IMG/VR virus record: IMGVR_UViG_3300048925_000246
Span: 1-33,854 of that record
DNA length: 33,854 nucleotides
Strand: one strand, 5' to 3'
DNA from: a virus
The notes below the pieces were generated by a model. The model was not told where the DNA came from, did no database searches, and saw only the letters and a list, made by a program, of their open reading frames with translations. The position numbers and the translations under genes are program-made. Positions 22,896 to 30,737 of the stretch are shown here, piece by piece (position 1 is the first letter of the stretch; the number at the start of each line of letters is the position of its first letter).

Positions 22896-23407
22896 GCGCA
22901 CTGACGAACTTCCTCGCGCGTGGTGTGGTTGCCTTGGCCAACTCAGCCAGCAAGTTGCAGGGCCTGCAGCTTCGTCTGTTGGCTGGCGAAGTGAAGGACC
23001 AGGTCGAGCACCTTGAGCCCTACGGGTTCACGGCCTGTCCGCATGACGGTGCTGAGGCTCTGGCTGGCTTCATTGGTGGCGATCGCAGTCACGGGGTGGT
23101 GATTGTAGTGTCGGACAGGCGATACCGCTTGGTTGGAATGAAGCCCGGTGAGGTGGCCATCTATACCGATGAAGGCGACAAGGTCCACTTCAAGCGTGGC
23201 CGAATCATCGATATCGAAACTGAAACTCTCAACATCAAAGCCACGGCAGGCGTCAACTTTGATACGCCGAAAATCACCCAGACGGGGAGCATCGTCAGTG
23301 ATGGCGATCAGGTAGCCGGCGGGGTCAGCCAGATCAATCACCCACATGAAGGCGTCCAGAAAGGTACCGACCAAAGCGGGCCGCCCATTCCGGCTGGAGG
23401 CGATTAA
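22892..23407 (+). CDS. Baseplate spike protein (Mu gp45/gpV-like)
   Basis: The 171-residue protein contains the gpV-type sequence EHLEPYGFTACPHDGAEAL, HGVVIVVSDRRYRL and the beta-helix tail (ETETLNIKATAGVNFDTPKITQTG). The C-terminus has NHPHEGVQKGTDQSGPP, a His-rich motif that in this family helps build the membrane-piercing tip. The gp44-gp45-gp46 order is as in Mu. Confidence 0.93.
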   Translation: MSALTNFLARGVVALANSASKLQGLQLRLLAGEVKDQVEHLEPYGFTACPHDGAEALAGFIGGDRSHGVVIVVSDRRYRLVGMKPGEVAIYTDEGDKVHFKRGRIIDIETETLNIKATAGVNFDTPKITQTGSIVSDGDQVAGGVSQINHPHEGVQKGTDQSGPPIPAGGD

Positions 23408-23796
23408 TGACTGAACGTGAGCAGCTTCTTCGACGCGCCGTAACCATTAGCTTGTTTTCCTGGCGCCGGGCCAATGATGACGATGACTTGGACGACAGTG
23501 ACCGCCAGGGTTGGTGGGGAGACAGCGTGCCCACCGTGGCGGGTGATCAGATAGGTTCACGCCTCTGGTTGTTGCGCCGGCGATCGCTGGTGCCGGACAC
23601 CTTCAAGGATGCCAAGGATTATGCCGATGAGGCCCTGGCCTGGATGGTCGCGGATGGCATCGTCACGGAGGTCGCTGTCACCGTAGAGCGCTACGGCATC
23701 AACGGGATGCGCATGAGGGTGCTGATGACCGAGGCAAACGGCGAAGCGCTAGAACTGGCCTTTGAGGATACCTGGAGTTTAATCAATGCCTTATGA
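23407..23796 (+). CDS. Baseplate wedge protein (Mu gp46-like)
   Basis: The 129-residue protein has the GP46 family pattern: an early TISLFSWRRAND, then DRQGWWGDSVPTVAGDQIGSRLWLLRR, YADEALAWMVADGI and VERYGINGMRMRVLM. It is gp25-like and forms the inner part of the wedge. Its ATG overlaps the spike stop (TAATG), and its end overlaps the gp47-like gene by 11 bp. Confidence 0.92.
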   Translation: MTEREQLLRRAVTISLFSWRRANDDDDLDDSDRQGWWGDSVPTVAGDQIGSRLWLLRRRSLVPDTFKDAKDYADEALAWMVADGIVTEVAVTVERYGINGMRMRVLMTEANGEALELAFEDTWSLINAL

Positions 23797-24829
23797 CATC
23801 CCAACGCTGCCTGCGCTGATTACGCGTACGGAGGCAGACTTTGAGCGAAACGCCCCCGATGCGTTGCGCCGATCTGACGCTAAGGCCGCTGCCCGCGCAC
23901 ACAGCGGCACCGCTTTCGAGCTGTATGGCTATCAGCAATGGATCGCCAAGCAGTCGCACCCGGCCACTTGTGATGAGGAAAACCTTCTGCGCTGGGCTGA
24001 CTGGCGGCTGGAGAAGGGGAGAACAGCTGCAGTTGCTGCTACGGGCCCGATAGCTGTTACAGGGGTGTCTGGCTCTTTGGTCGACGCTGGCGTCGTCTAC
24101 CAGTATGAAGACGGGCGCCTCTATACCGTTACCCAGACCACCACTCTGGTAGCCGGTACTGCCGTTGTTCCTGTTACGGCAAATGATGTCGGGACGATTG
24201 GCAACCTTGCCGGGGGTACCTTGACGGCGGTTTCTCCAGTAATCGGTGTTAATTCCACGGCGACCATCGGTGTCGGTGGCATCGTCGGCGGAACCGATCA
24301 GGAAACGGTAGAGGCCTTACGCGCCAGGGTACGGCAGGCGTTCAAGAACCCGAGCAAGGTAGGAAACGGTGCGGACTTTGTTGAGTGGGCCTTGGAGGTG
24401 CCTGGGGTCACTCGGGCCTGGCCTCTGCCGCGCTGGATGGGACCGGGTACGTTTGGCCTGACCTTTGTGCGTGACGCGGATGTCAGCATTTTCCCCACGC
24501 CTGCCCAGGTGGCAGAGGTTCAGGCTCATTTGGATGCCAGGCGCCCAGTTACCGCTGAAGTCTACGCCTTTGCGCCGATTGATCGGGTGCTCAACTTCTC
24601 GATCAAGTTGACGCCTGATAGCACTGCGTTGCGTACGGCGGTAACGCAATCATTGGCAGCGCTGATCAATGATGAAGCGGGAGCTGATTCTACTCTTTTG
24701 ATTTCCCATATCCGTGGCGCGATCGGCAATACCGCTGGGGAGACAGACCATGTGCTGTCGTCTCCCACTGCCGATGTGGTCATTGCCAATAACGAAGTGG
24801 GCTCACTTGGAGTGATCACATGGCTTTGA
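23786..24829 (+). CDS. Baseplate J-like protein (Mu gp47-like)
   Basis: The 347-residue protein begins MPYDIPTLPALITRTEADFE and contains the Baseplate_J hallmarks LRWADWRLEKGRTAAVAATG, a Gly-rich IGVGGIVGGTDQETVEALRARVRQAF and an EVPGVTRAWPLPR segment. It forms the outer wedge ring and triggers sheath contraction with gp46- and gp48-like proteins. It overlaps its neighbours at both ends. Confidence 0.94.
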   Translation: MPYDIPTLPALITRTEADFERNAPDALRRSDAKAAARAHSGTAFELYGYQQWIAKQSHPATCDEENLLRWADWRLEKGRTAAVAATGPIAVTGVSGSLVDAGVVYQYEDGRLYTVTQTTTLVAGTAVVPVTANDVGTIGNLAGGTLTAVSPVIGVNSTATIGVGGIVGGTDQETVEALRARVRQAFKNPSKVGNGADFVEWALEVPGVTRAWPLPRWMGPGTFGLTFVRDADVSIFPTPAQVAEVQAHLDARRPVTAEVYAFAPIDRVLNFSIKLTPDSTALRTAVTQSLAALINDEAGADSTLLISHIRGAIGNTAGETDHVLSSPTADVVIANNEVGSLGVITWL

Positions 24830-25461
24830 GTGAGGACGACTACAAGCAGCAGATGCAACAACTGCTGCCGCCCGGTCCGGCATTTGACATTGAACTACAG
24901 CCCGATATTGCGGCGCTGGTTGCGGCCTTCGCGCCCGAATTCTGGCGCATTGATGTCGCCTTAGATGGCCTTCAAGCAGAGCTCAATCCCGCCAGTGTCA
25001 CCCAGCTTTTAACTGACTGGGAAGAGTACCTGGGCATTCCGGATGCTTGTGTTGTGCCTGGATCACAAACGGTGGCTGAGCGTCGTCAAGCGGTGCTGAA
25101 CAAGATGAGTGCGACCGGGGCTCCTCAGCGTGCGTACTACCTGCGAATGGCCAAGCAGACCGGCATCGGCATCACCATTGATGAGTTTCGCCCCGCTCGT
25201 GTCGGCTCGACCAATGCGGGCGACTTTCTGTATGGAGAGGGTTGGCCCTGGAGCTGGCTGGCGTCGGCACCGATCAATGCTTTCGGTACTGCAGAAGCCG
25301 CCACGCTGGATTGTCGCCTGCAGCTGGAGGCGCCTGAATACACAGATGTGGTGTTGGGCTTTGGGCAGGAAGTCGTCGCCGGCATTTTTAGTCAGGTCGA
25401 CATCTTTTTTAACGCGATCCATTACGTGATGCCCTCAGCGGTCGCCGGAATTGAGGACTAG
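24820..25461 (+). CDS. Baseplate wedge/tail protein (Mu gp48-like, DUF2313/YmfQ)
   Basis: The 213-residue protein starts MALSEDDYKQQMQQLLPPGPAF, the standard YmfQ/DUF2313 opening, followed by LTDWEEYLGIPDACV, TVAERRQAVLNKMSATGAPQ and a C-terminal CRLQLEAPEYTDVVLGF-type strand. It finishes the wedge and is the attachment point for tail fibres, which follow directly. GGAG lies 8 nt before its ATG. Confidence 0.92.
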   Translation: MALSEDDYKQQMQQLLPPGPAFDIELQPDIAALVAAFAPEFWRIDVALDGLQAELNPASVTQLLTDWEEYLGIPDACVVPGSQTVAERRQAVLNKMSATGAPQRAYYLRMAKQTGIGITIDEFRPARVGSTNAGDFLYGEGWPWSWLASAPINAFGTAEAATLDCRLQLEAPEYTDVVLGFGQEVVAGIFSQVDIFFNAIHYVMPSAVAGIED

Positions 25462-25465
25462 TAGC

Positions 25466-26377
25466 ATGCAGCGAATTTCTAGTTGGACCGATCTGGTCAC
25501 GGTACTTGGCCGGTTTCGCTACGGTTCCTTAGTGGGAGGCGTGAGCCCTACACCGATAAAGGCCGAATGGCTGAACATGGTTCAGGAAGAAATCTCCAAC
25601 GTCATTCTCGATGCTGGTATGGAGCTGAAGGCAGAAGAAGAGAATCAGCTCAGCCAGGCCTTGGCGCTGATGATGGAGGGGTACCTGCCTCTTTTAGGGG
25701 GCACGCTAACAGGGCGCTTGAATGCAACCAAAGGCGTCAGGACGGCTAAGGGGTTGCCGACAACCAATGCCAGTGAGGTCGGGTTTTCATTCGACGGGGA
25801 CGGCGACAGCGGCTTATTCGCGGCGTCCGGTACAGATGCAGATGGATCTTACCTGGTGTTAGTCATTGATGGAGAGGAGGTCTGCCGTTGGGACGCTGAT
25901 GGAAGTCTCACGATCCCAGGGGAACTGACCTTAGCCGGTGGAAAAACGACTTACCACACTGGCAACAAGCCGGCGTTACTGGGGCTCGTTTATCCGGTGG
26001 GTTCAATCTACATTAATGCCGGCGTGGCCACTTCTCCCGCTGATCTGTTTGGGTTTGGCTCCTGGGTGCAACTGGCCCCTGGTCGTTTGTTGATAGGCGC
26101 TGGTACTGGTGAGGACAGTCGCGGCGAGAGTCGAACCTTTGCGGGTGGTGCGGTCGGTGGTGAATACAGCCATGTGCTGTCGGTAGATGAAATGCCGGCG
26201 CACACCCACACAAACCCCCAGGGCGGTGTCTTGGGGACCGGTGGGTCACTCACATCGGGTGATGACACGACAGACAGTGTTCTTTCCAATCCTCAATCCA
26301 GCTCTACCGGAGGCAGTGCGGCGCACAACAACATGCCGCCTTACCTGGTGGTGCACATGTGGCAGCGTACTGCCTGA
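25466..26377 (+). CDS. Tail fibre protein with C-terminal collar-like domain
   Basis: The ATG at 25466 follows GAGGA. The 303-residue protein opens with MQRISSWTDLVTVLGRFRYG and WLNMVQEEISNVILDAG, a pattern of baseplate-attaching fibre N-termini. A short shaft (GRLNATKGVRTAKGLP, GFSFDGDGDSGLFAAS, GELTLAGGKTTYHTGNKP) leads to a C-terminal domain with YPVGSIYINAG, a His-containing EMPAHTHTNP, and NNMPPYLVVHMWQRTA, common in phage and pyocin fibres. It probably binds the cell surface. At about 300 residues it is short; the downstream SGNH protein may be a second receptor-binding component. Confidence 0.88.
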   Translation: MQRISSWTDLVTVLGRFRYGSLVGGVSPTPIKAEWLNMVQEEISNVILDAGMELKAEEENQLSQALALMMEGYLPLLGGTLTGRLNATKGVRTAKGLPTTNASEVGFSFDGDGDSGLFAASGTDADGSYLVLVIDGEEVCRWDADGSLTIPGELTLAGGKTTYHTGNKPALLGLVYPVGSIYINAGVATSPADLFGFGSWVQLAPGRLLIGAGTGEDSRGESRTFAGGAVGGEYSHVLSVDEMPAHTHTNPQGGVLGTGGSLTSGDDTTDSVLSNPQSSSTGGSAAHNNMPPYLVVHMWQRTA

Positions 26378-26397
26378 GATAGATCCCTGACGCCCGG

Positions 26398-26419
26398 CCC
26401 GCAAAAGCGGGTTTTTTTT
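26398..26419 (+). terminator. Intrinsic terminator after tail fibre gene
   Basis: CCCGC, loop AAAA, GCGGG, then eight T. It lies between the fibre gene and the SGNH-domain gene, the third use of this stem type in the late region. Confidence 0.85.
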
Positions 26420-26436
26420 CGACTGGAGAAACGTTA

Positions 26437-28035
26437 ATGACCGATATTTCAGCACTGGAGGCTTACGCCGGCCAGTTGGCTGAGGCGGCTGAACTTGCCA
26501 CCTCCTCAGCACAAAAGCAGCATGCGGTTGTCAACGGTGACGCGTCGACGGACGTGCTTACCGAATCGGGTTTGGTACCGACGCTGGCTAAACAAGCTGT
26601 TTTGTCTCAGGCCAAAGTTACTGCGTCGTTGACTGAGGTTGCTTCGCAGATGGCCGGCGCGATGACTTACCCAACTATCGCTCTCGGGCTGGCCAGAACG
26701 GTCAACGGTGGGTATTTCAGTGTGCCGTCACCCGATGCCGATGAGTATCTGATCCTGTACGAGAACGTCGCCGGCGTAGCGACTGAGCGAAAGCGCTACC
26801 CAAGTGCGGACGGCATCCTGAACCTTATCCGTAAGACGGGCAGTCGCGATGTGTTACGTGTTCTGGATCGAGTCGGAAAGTCGGCACTACGAATCACCAG
26901 GTCCGGCGGGTTTATTGTCCTGGGCCGGGATATATTTGCGGAGCTTGGTGTGGCCCTTGGTGTGGCTAAAAATGTCTTGTTCAGCGGCAGTGCCCGAGGT
27001 GGCGCAATTGCATTTGGGGACAGCCAGGGCAAAGCGCCGTTGACACTGACCAGAACGGGCCGATTCAAAGTGTGGGGCCGTGACATCCTGCGCGAGTTGG
27101 ACGCGCTTGGTGATGGTGCCGCGTTCGCTGCGAAGCTGGACAGCATCAACCAAATGCTCACCCCAAACAAAAACCTGATTGTCGCCGGCGACTCGTTGTC
27201 TGCCTACGCTGATTCATGGGTACGCACTTTGATTCCGGCGCTGACGGATCAGAGTCGTACCCTGACAAACCTGGCTGTCGGAGGGCAGACGTCCTCTCAG
27301 CAGGCCGGGCGCCTCGGCGCGTTACCGTTCCTGCTGACCCTCCAGAACAACAAGATTCTGGCATCGGGCGCAACGACTGTGTCGGCTTCTCAGATGCTCG
27401 CCCCGGACGGGGTGACCCTTGTCACCGTCTGGCCGATATCGTCACAGGGTACTGGTCCGACCTGGCGTGCCCGCGTGTCTGGCGTACTGGGCACCTTCTC
27501 CAGCGCAACGTTCACCGGCGAGGTACCCACGGCATTGGTATTCACGCCGGACGCAGGGCAGCTCTCTGCAGATCTACCTGTTGAGGTGGGTGTGCCTACT
27601 GAGTCGGCCTGGGCGGCTGGGCATGAGTACGACACGTTGCTGATCGCCATGGGGCGCAACAACTTCCAAGACACAGCGACCGTCAAGCGCGACTGGCTAG
27701 CGGTGAGGAACTGGCAGCGCACGCTCAACAAGCGGTGCGTCATGGTCACACCGCCGAACATGTCGGGCGAAGGTATCGTCTCGGGGCCGGCCAAGTATGC
27801 GGCCATCGTGGAACTGGAGCGTTACGCGCAAGAGCTGTTTGGCGAGTACGTGGTGGTGTCGCGCCAGGTGCTCATGCGTCACCCGGACACCAGCCTCACC
27901 GCCGACGTCGACGCTGTGGCCGATGGTCGTGTCCCTCCATCGCTGACGTCCGACGGCCTGCATTGGTTGCCGGCAACGGGGCACGCGTACATCCGGGCGG
28001 CTGCAGCTGCCATCATCAATCGTAAGGGATACTGA
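26437..28035 (+). CDS. Tail protein with SGNH hydrolase domain (possible glycan esterase)
   Basis: This 532-residue protein has an Ala-rich helical N-terminus (about 1-75), a shaft with duplicated modules (residues 151-170 and 203-222 share an ITRSGGF..LGRDI-type sequence) and a C-terminal SGNH hydrolase. Visible catalytic blocks are VAGDSLS (Ser253), LAVGGQTS (Gly283), GRNN (Asn408) and SDGLHW (Asp506, His509). About 110 residues are inserted between blocks II and III. SGNH domains in phage tails remove acyl groups from surface polysaccharides; that substrate is inference. It lies behind the fibre gene with GGAG 8 nt before its ATG. Confidence 0.85.
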   Translation: MTDISALEAYAGQLAEAAELATSSAQKQHAVVNGDASTDVLTESGLVPTLAKQAVLSQAKVTASLTEVASQMAGAMTYPTIALGLARTVNGGYFSVPSPDADEYLILYENVAGVATERKRYPSADGILNLIRKTGSRDVLRVLDRVGKSALRITRSGGFIVLGRDIFAELGVALGVAKNVLFSGSARGGAIAFGDSQGKAPLTLTRTGRFKVWGRDILRELDALGDGAAFAAKLDSINQMLTPNKNLIVAGDSLSAYADSWVRTLIPALTDQSRTLTNLAVGGQTSSQQAGRLGALPFLLTLQNNKILASGATTVSASQMLAPDGVTLVTVWPISSQGTGPTWRARVSGVLGTFSSATFTGEVPTALVFTPDAGQLSADLPVEVGVPTESAWAAGHEYDTLLIAMGRNNFQDTATVKRDWLAVRNWQRTLNKRCVMVTPPNMSGEGIVSGPAKYAAIVELERYAQELFGEYVVVSRQVLMRHPDTSLTADVDAVADGRVPPSLTSDGLHWLPATGHAYIRAAAAAIINRKGY

Positions 28036-28038
28036 AAC

Positions 28039-28884
28039 ATGACCACCCAAATCCTTTCAGACGCCGCGTTCTACGACCCAAACAACTTGATCCCGTACAT
28101 TGAGCTGGACGACGCCATCGTGCGTGGCGCTACTTTAGCCATGCTTGATTTCAGCAACGGCGATTGCTACACCGGCAGCGGTGCCGTCGCCGCCGGTGCA
28201 CAGATGCTCAGCCTCACCAATGATCGTGCTGTGGCGACTGCTGCCACCGCGTTGGGTGCGGTGACGCAAGGACTCCTGGGCATTCCCAGCTCGGTGACCA
28301 GTCCAAAGCTCAACTTGCCCAACAGCTTTTTGCTGCCGTCCACTTGCCGGCGGTTTCTGTCGATCGCCTGGCTGAAAGCACCGGCGTCCGGTTGGGCCGC
28401 ATCCGGCTCGACGTACTCCCTAATCGGCGTTCTCAATAACACCACGACGACGGCGCAATGGGGGATCACGTTGACTAACTCGGCGGGCACGATCGCTAAA
28501 GCCTCTGTCATCTTCCCGATCTCCTCGAGCTCCGCCGGCGGACTTGATATTTCAGGTGCTGCCCTGGCTGCGATATTGGACGGCAACTTGCACCAGCTCG
28601 CTGTTGAGTGGTCGGTGAATGATGTTGCACACACGTACACCGTCAATGTGTATTCGGACGGGGTCAAGATCGCGAGCGGGAGTGGTGCGTACAGTGACGC
28701 TACCATCGTGGTTCCTGCTACCGCCCCGTGCATTGGCCGCGCAGGCAGCAGCTTTATCACCACCTATGCCCCCGACGTCTACATTGGGCGTCCATCGTTG
28801 TGGAACTTGACCAATCGTACTGACTTACTAGTGGCCAATATCCTGGCCGACGATGCAGAAGCCGCCGGGGGCTACCTCTCATAG
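28039..28884 (+). CDS. Tail-associated beta-sandwich protein, possibly lectin-like (281 aa)
   Basis: The 281-residue protein is beta-rich and Ala/Ser/Thr-rich. Around residues 190-220 it has GNLHQLAVEWSVND followed by YTVNVYSDGVKIASG, the pattern seen in LamG/concanavalin-like domains (H.lavew..., ...vYvDGv..a). Its start lies three bases after the SGNH protein, with a weak ribosome-binding site, so translation is probably coupled. A glycan-binding partner of the SGNH protein is a reasonable guess. I do not recognise a named family. Confidence 0.75.
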   Translation: MTTQILSDAAFYDPNNLIPYIELDDAIVRGATLAMLDFSNGDCYTGSGAVAAGAQMLSLTNDRAVATAATALGAVTQGLLGIPSSVTSPKLNLPNSFLLPSTCRRFLSIAWLKAPASGWAASGSTYSLIGVLNNTTTTAQWGITLTNSAGTIAKASVIFPISSSSAGGLDISGAALAAILDGNLHQLAVEWSVNDVAHTYTVNVYSDGVKIASGSGAYSDATIVVPATAPCIGRAGSSFITTYAPDVYIGRPSLWNLTNRTDLLVANILADDAEAAGGYLS

Positions 28885-28914
28885 CCGCCCGTACATTCCC
28901 GCAGTTTCTTCCAA

Positions 28915-28935
28915 CCCGCCAAGTGCGGGTTTTTT
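28915..28935 (+). terminator. Intrinsic terminator before endolysin gene
   Basis: CCCGC, loop CAAGT, GCGGG, then six T. It separates receptor-binding genes from the distal lysis genes. Confidence 0.82.
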
Positions 28936-28951
28936 ACGTCTGGAGAAAAGT

Positions 28952-29485
28952 ATGCCGATTACCGAGCAGCAGTTGCTGCAGATCCTTCCCCATGCTGGCT
29001 GGCGTGCCGGCGTTTTTGTTCTCGGGCTTAACGCTGCCATGAGCCAGTACGCGATCGATACGCCGGCGCGGATCGCGGCGTTCATCGCCCAGATCGGGCA
29101 CGAGTCTGGCCAACTGCGCTTGTTGCGCGAGATCTGGGGCCCAACAGCGCAGCAGGCCGGGTATGAAGGTCGTGCCGACCTGGGCAATACCGTGCCGGGC
29201 GACGGGTTCAAGTACCGTGGCCGGGGCTTGATCCAGATCACCGGCCGGGCCAATCACCTCGCGTGCGGCGAGGCGCTGGGTTTAGACCTGATCAATAAAC
29301 CTGAACTGCTGGAGGTGCCGCAGCACGCATCGATGTCGGCGGCCTGGTTCTGGTCGACGCGTGGGCTGAATATCTTGGCCGATCGCGGTGCGTTCTCGAG
29401 GATCACGCGCCGCATCAATGGTGGGCTCACTGGCCAGGATGATCGTCAGGCGCTGTACGACAGAGCGCTGAAGGTGCTGGCATGA
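28952..29485 (+). CDS. Endolysin, glycoside hydrolase family 19-like
   Basis: The ATG at 28952 has GGAGA upstream; starts further upstream would cross the terminator. The 177-residue protein carries the GH19 core: FIAQIGHESGQLRLLREIWG with the two candidate catalytic acids Glu51 and Glu60, GFKYRGRGLIQITGRANH (87-102), and a C-terminal SAAWFWSTRGLN and RRINGGLTG. It cleaves peptidoglycan. No signal sequence is seen, so it needs the holin encoded 22 kb upstream. Confidence 0.92.
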   Translation: MPITEQQLLQILPHAGWRAGVFVLGLNAAMSQYAIDTPARIAAFIAQIGHESGQLRLLREIWGPTAQQAGYEGRADLGNTVPGDGFKYRGRGLIQITGRANHLACGEALGLDLINKPELLEVPQHASMSAAWFWSTRGLNILADRGAFSRITRRINGGLTGQDDRQALYDRALKVLA

Positions 29486-29793
29486 GCGGTACCGGCTTTA
29501 CCAGGTTGTCACGGGTGCTGGCCAAGGCGAAGGACGACAGTCTTTTCTTTGAATGCCCAGGCTGTGGCATGGCCCACGGTATTTCCCATGGTGCAGGCCC
29601 TGGTCCGCGCTGGGGTTGGAACGGCAACGTCAATGCGCCCACGTTCACACCGTCGATATTGGTCCGATACACCTGGTCGGACGGCTCACGGGTTTGCCAT
29701 TCGTTCGTGACCGATGGGCGCATTCAGTTCCTGGAAGACTGCACGCACGAACTGGCTGGCCAAACTGTTGATCTGCCTGACTGGGAGGAATAG
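29482..29793 (+). CDS. DUF6527-like phage protein with CxxC motif (103 aa)
   Basis: The protein contains FFECPGCGMAHGI (a CPGC knuckle), WGWNGNVNAPTFTPSILV and VCHSFVTDGRIQFLEDCTHEL. This arrangement is well known in small phage proteins grouped as DUF6527 and usually lies within or next to lysis genes. The cysteines and histidines suggest a bound metal. It overlaps the endolysin gene by ATGA and precedes Rz. Function is unknown. Confidence 0.8.
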   Translation: MSGTGFTRLSRVLAKAKDDSLFFECPGCGMAHGISHGAGPGPRWGWNGNVNAPTFTPSILVRYTWSDGSRVCHSFVTDGRIQFLEDCTHELAGQTVDLPDWEE

Positions 29794-29795
29794 TG

Positions 29796-30308
29796 ATGAC
29801 CATTTTGCAGAAGCTGGCATGCTTGTTGGTGGCGATGGGCATTGCCTTTGGATGCGCCTGGCAGGTGCAGACTTGGCGCTATGACGGGAAATTGGCCAAT
29901 CAGACCGCACTGCACCTGGCGGATCTGTCATCGATCAGCAATGCCGCCACATCCCAAGTACAGGCCGAGCAGGATAAGCGCCTGGCTACCGAACAGCGGC
30001 TTTCTGCCGCTGACCAACAACACAGCCGAGAACTATCCGATGCCCAACATAACCAGGCTGCTCTGCGTGATCGCCTTGCCACTGCTGATGTGCGGCTGTC
30101 AGTCCTTCTCGACGCCACGGATTCAGCCAGTGGCTGCAACGTGTCTGCCGCCCCCTGCGCCGTCGGCGTGGTTCATGCAACCCGTCGAGCCCAACTTGAC
30201 CCAGCGCATGCTCAACGAATTATCGGCATCACCGATGCCGGCGATCAAGGATTAATCGCTTTGCGGGCATGCCAGGCTTACGCAAAAGCGGTCTCGGTAC
30301 CTAGGTAA
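29796..30308 (+). CDS. Rz: Rz-like inner-membrane spanin subunit
   Basis: The ATG at 29796 follows GGAGG by 8 nt; a GTG one codon earlier is less likely. The 170-residue protein has an N-terminal membrane anchor (LACLLVAMGIAFGCAW) and a periplasmic region rich in heptads (about 50-100: SSISNAATSQVQAEQDKRLA onwards), then CNVSAAPCAVG and a helical end, as in i-spanins of the Rz family. It joins with Rz1 to disrupt the outer membrane at lysis. Rz1 is nested in another frame of its 3' half. Confidence 0.87.
   Translation: MTILQKLACLLVAMGIAFGCAWQVQTWRYDGKLANQTALHLADLSSISNAATSQVQAEQDKRLATEQRLSAADQQHSRELSDAQHNQAALRDRLATADVRLSVLLDATDSASGCNVSAAPCAVGVVHATRRAQLDPAHAQRIIGITDAGDQGLIALRACQAYAKAVSVPR
30040..30255 (+). 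CDS. Rz1: Rz1-like outer-membrane lipoprotein spanin, nested in Rz
   Basis: A 71-residue frame lies wholly inside Rz in a different reading frame. It begins MPNITRLLCVIALPLLMCGC, a lipoprotein signal with the modified Cys at residue 20, and then a Pro-rich segment (CLPPPAPSAW), the two features that define Rz1. The embedded arrangement is the classical one in lambda. Longer in-frame upstream starts would destroy the signal peptide, so this ATG is chosen. Confidence 0.8.
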   Translation: MPNITRLLCVIALPLLMCGCQSFSTPRIQPVAATCLPPPAPSAWFMQPVEPNLTQRMLNELSASPMPAIKD

Positions 30309-30380
30309 AAAAAGGCGAAACTCTACTTCTGGTGTGAGACCTTGACGTTTTCTAACAGAATGTTGCCATGGCTTTAGCAA

Positions 30381-30409
30381 TTGAAGATGATGTCGAGAGG
30401 CTATTAAAT
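30381..30409 (+). promoter_or_regulatory. Candidate moron promoter
   Basis: TTGAAG (30381-30386), 17 bp, TTAAAT (30404-30409), fourteen bases before the ATG of the secreted-protein gene. The match is moderate. Base composition drops in GC here, as expected at the edge of an independently acquired gene. Confidence 0.4.
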
Positions 30410-30422
30410 AAAGTGACTTGTT

Positions 30423-30737
30423 ATGAAAACTCTATTGGCTATAGGCTCTGCCTTGGCATTCTCAGTGTCGCCCACTGTTTTTGCGCAGACCTATCCGGTC
30501 AAAACACTTCAGGCTAATGCGATTATTTGCTTTGAACGCAGTGATTGGGAAGAAATGATTGCCGCATCTGTTGATCAGGATACCGCTGCGGCATCTCGAC
30601 TTGTTTCTTCTGGAGCATGTCGGGTGGTATCTAAGCCAACCTGGGTGTTATATCTCGATAAGGCTGGAAATTCAGGCTCATTGATTCAAATGCCTAGCGG
30701 TAAAGGGGCCTATACATCAGACTCTTTCATCAAGTAA
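30423..30737 (+). CDS. Secreted/periplasmic protein of unknown function (104 aa)
   Basis: The product starts MKTLLAIGSALAFSVSPTVF and has a clear signal peptide with a probable cleavage after VFA (residue 21). The mature part of about 83 residues has two cysteines (Cys36 and Cys66) that could form a disulphide, and otherwise mixed alpha/beta character (FERSDWEEMIAASVDQD, PTWVLYLDKAGNSG). I do not recognise it. It lies directly behind the lysis genes, is AT-richer than the late operon and may have its own promoter, features of a moron expressed in the lysogen. A periplasmic role such as superinfection exclusion is possible but not shown. No ribosome-binding site is obvious. Confidence 0.7.
   Translation: MKTLLAIGSALAFSVSPTVFAQTYPVKTLQANAIICFERSDWEEMIAASVDQDTAAASRLVSSGACRVVSKPTWVLYLDKAGNSGSLIQMPSGKGAYTSDSFIK

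Noticed and set aside
30368-30517. A 49-codon frame (MALAIEDDVERLLNK...) overlapping the secreted-protein gene
   Set aside because: The start looks protein-like, but there is no ribosome-binding site and the rest of the frame overlaps the signal peptide of a better-supported gene. It may be a remnant.
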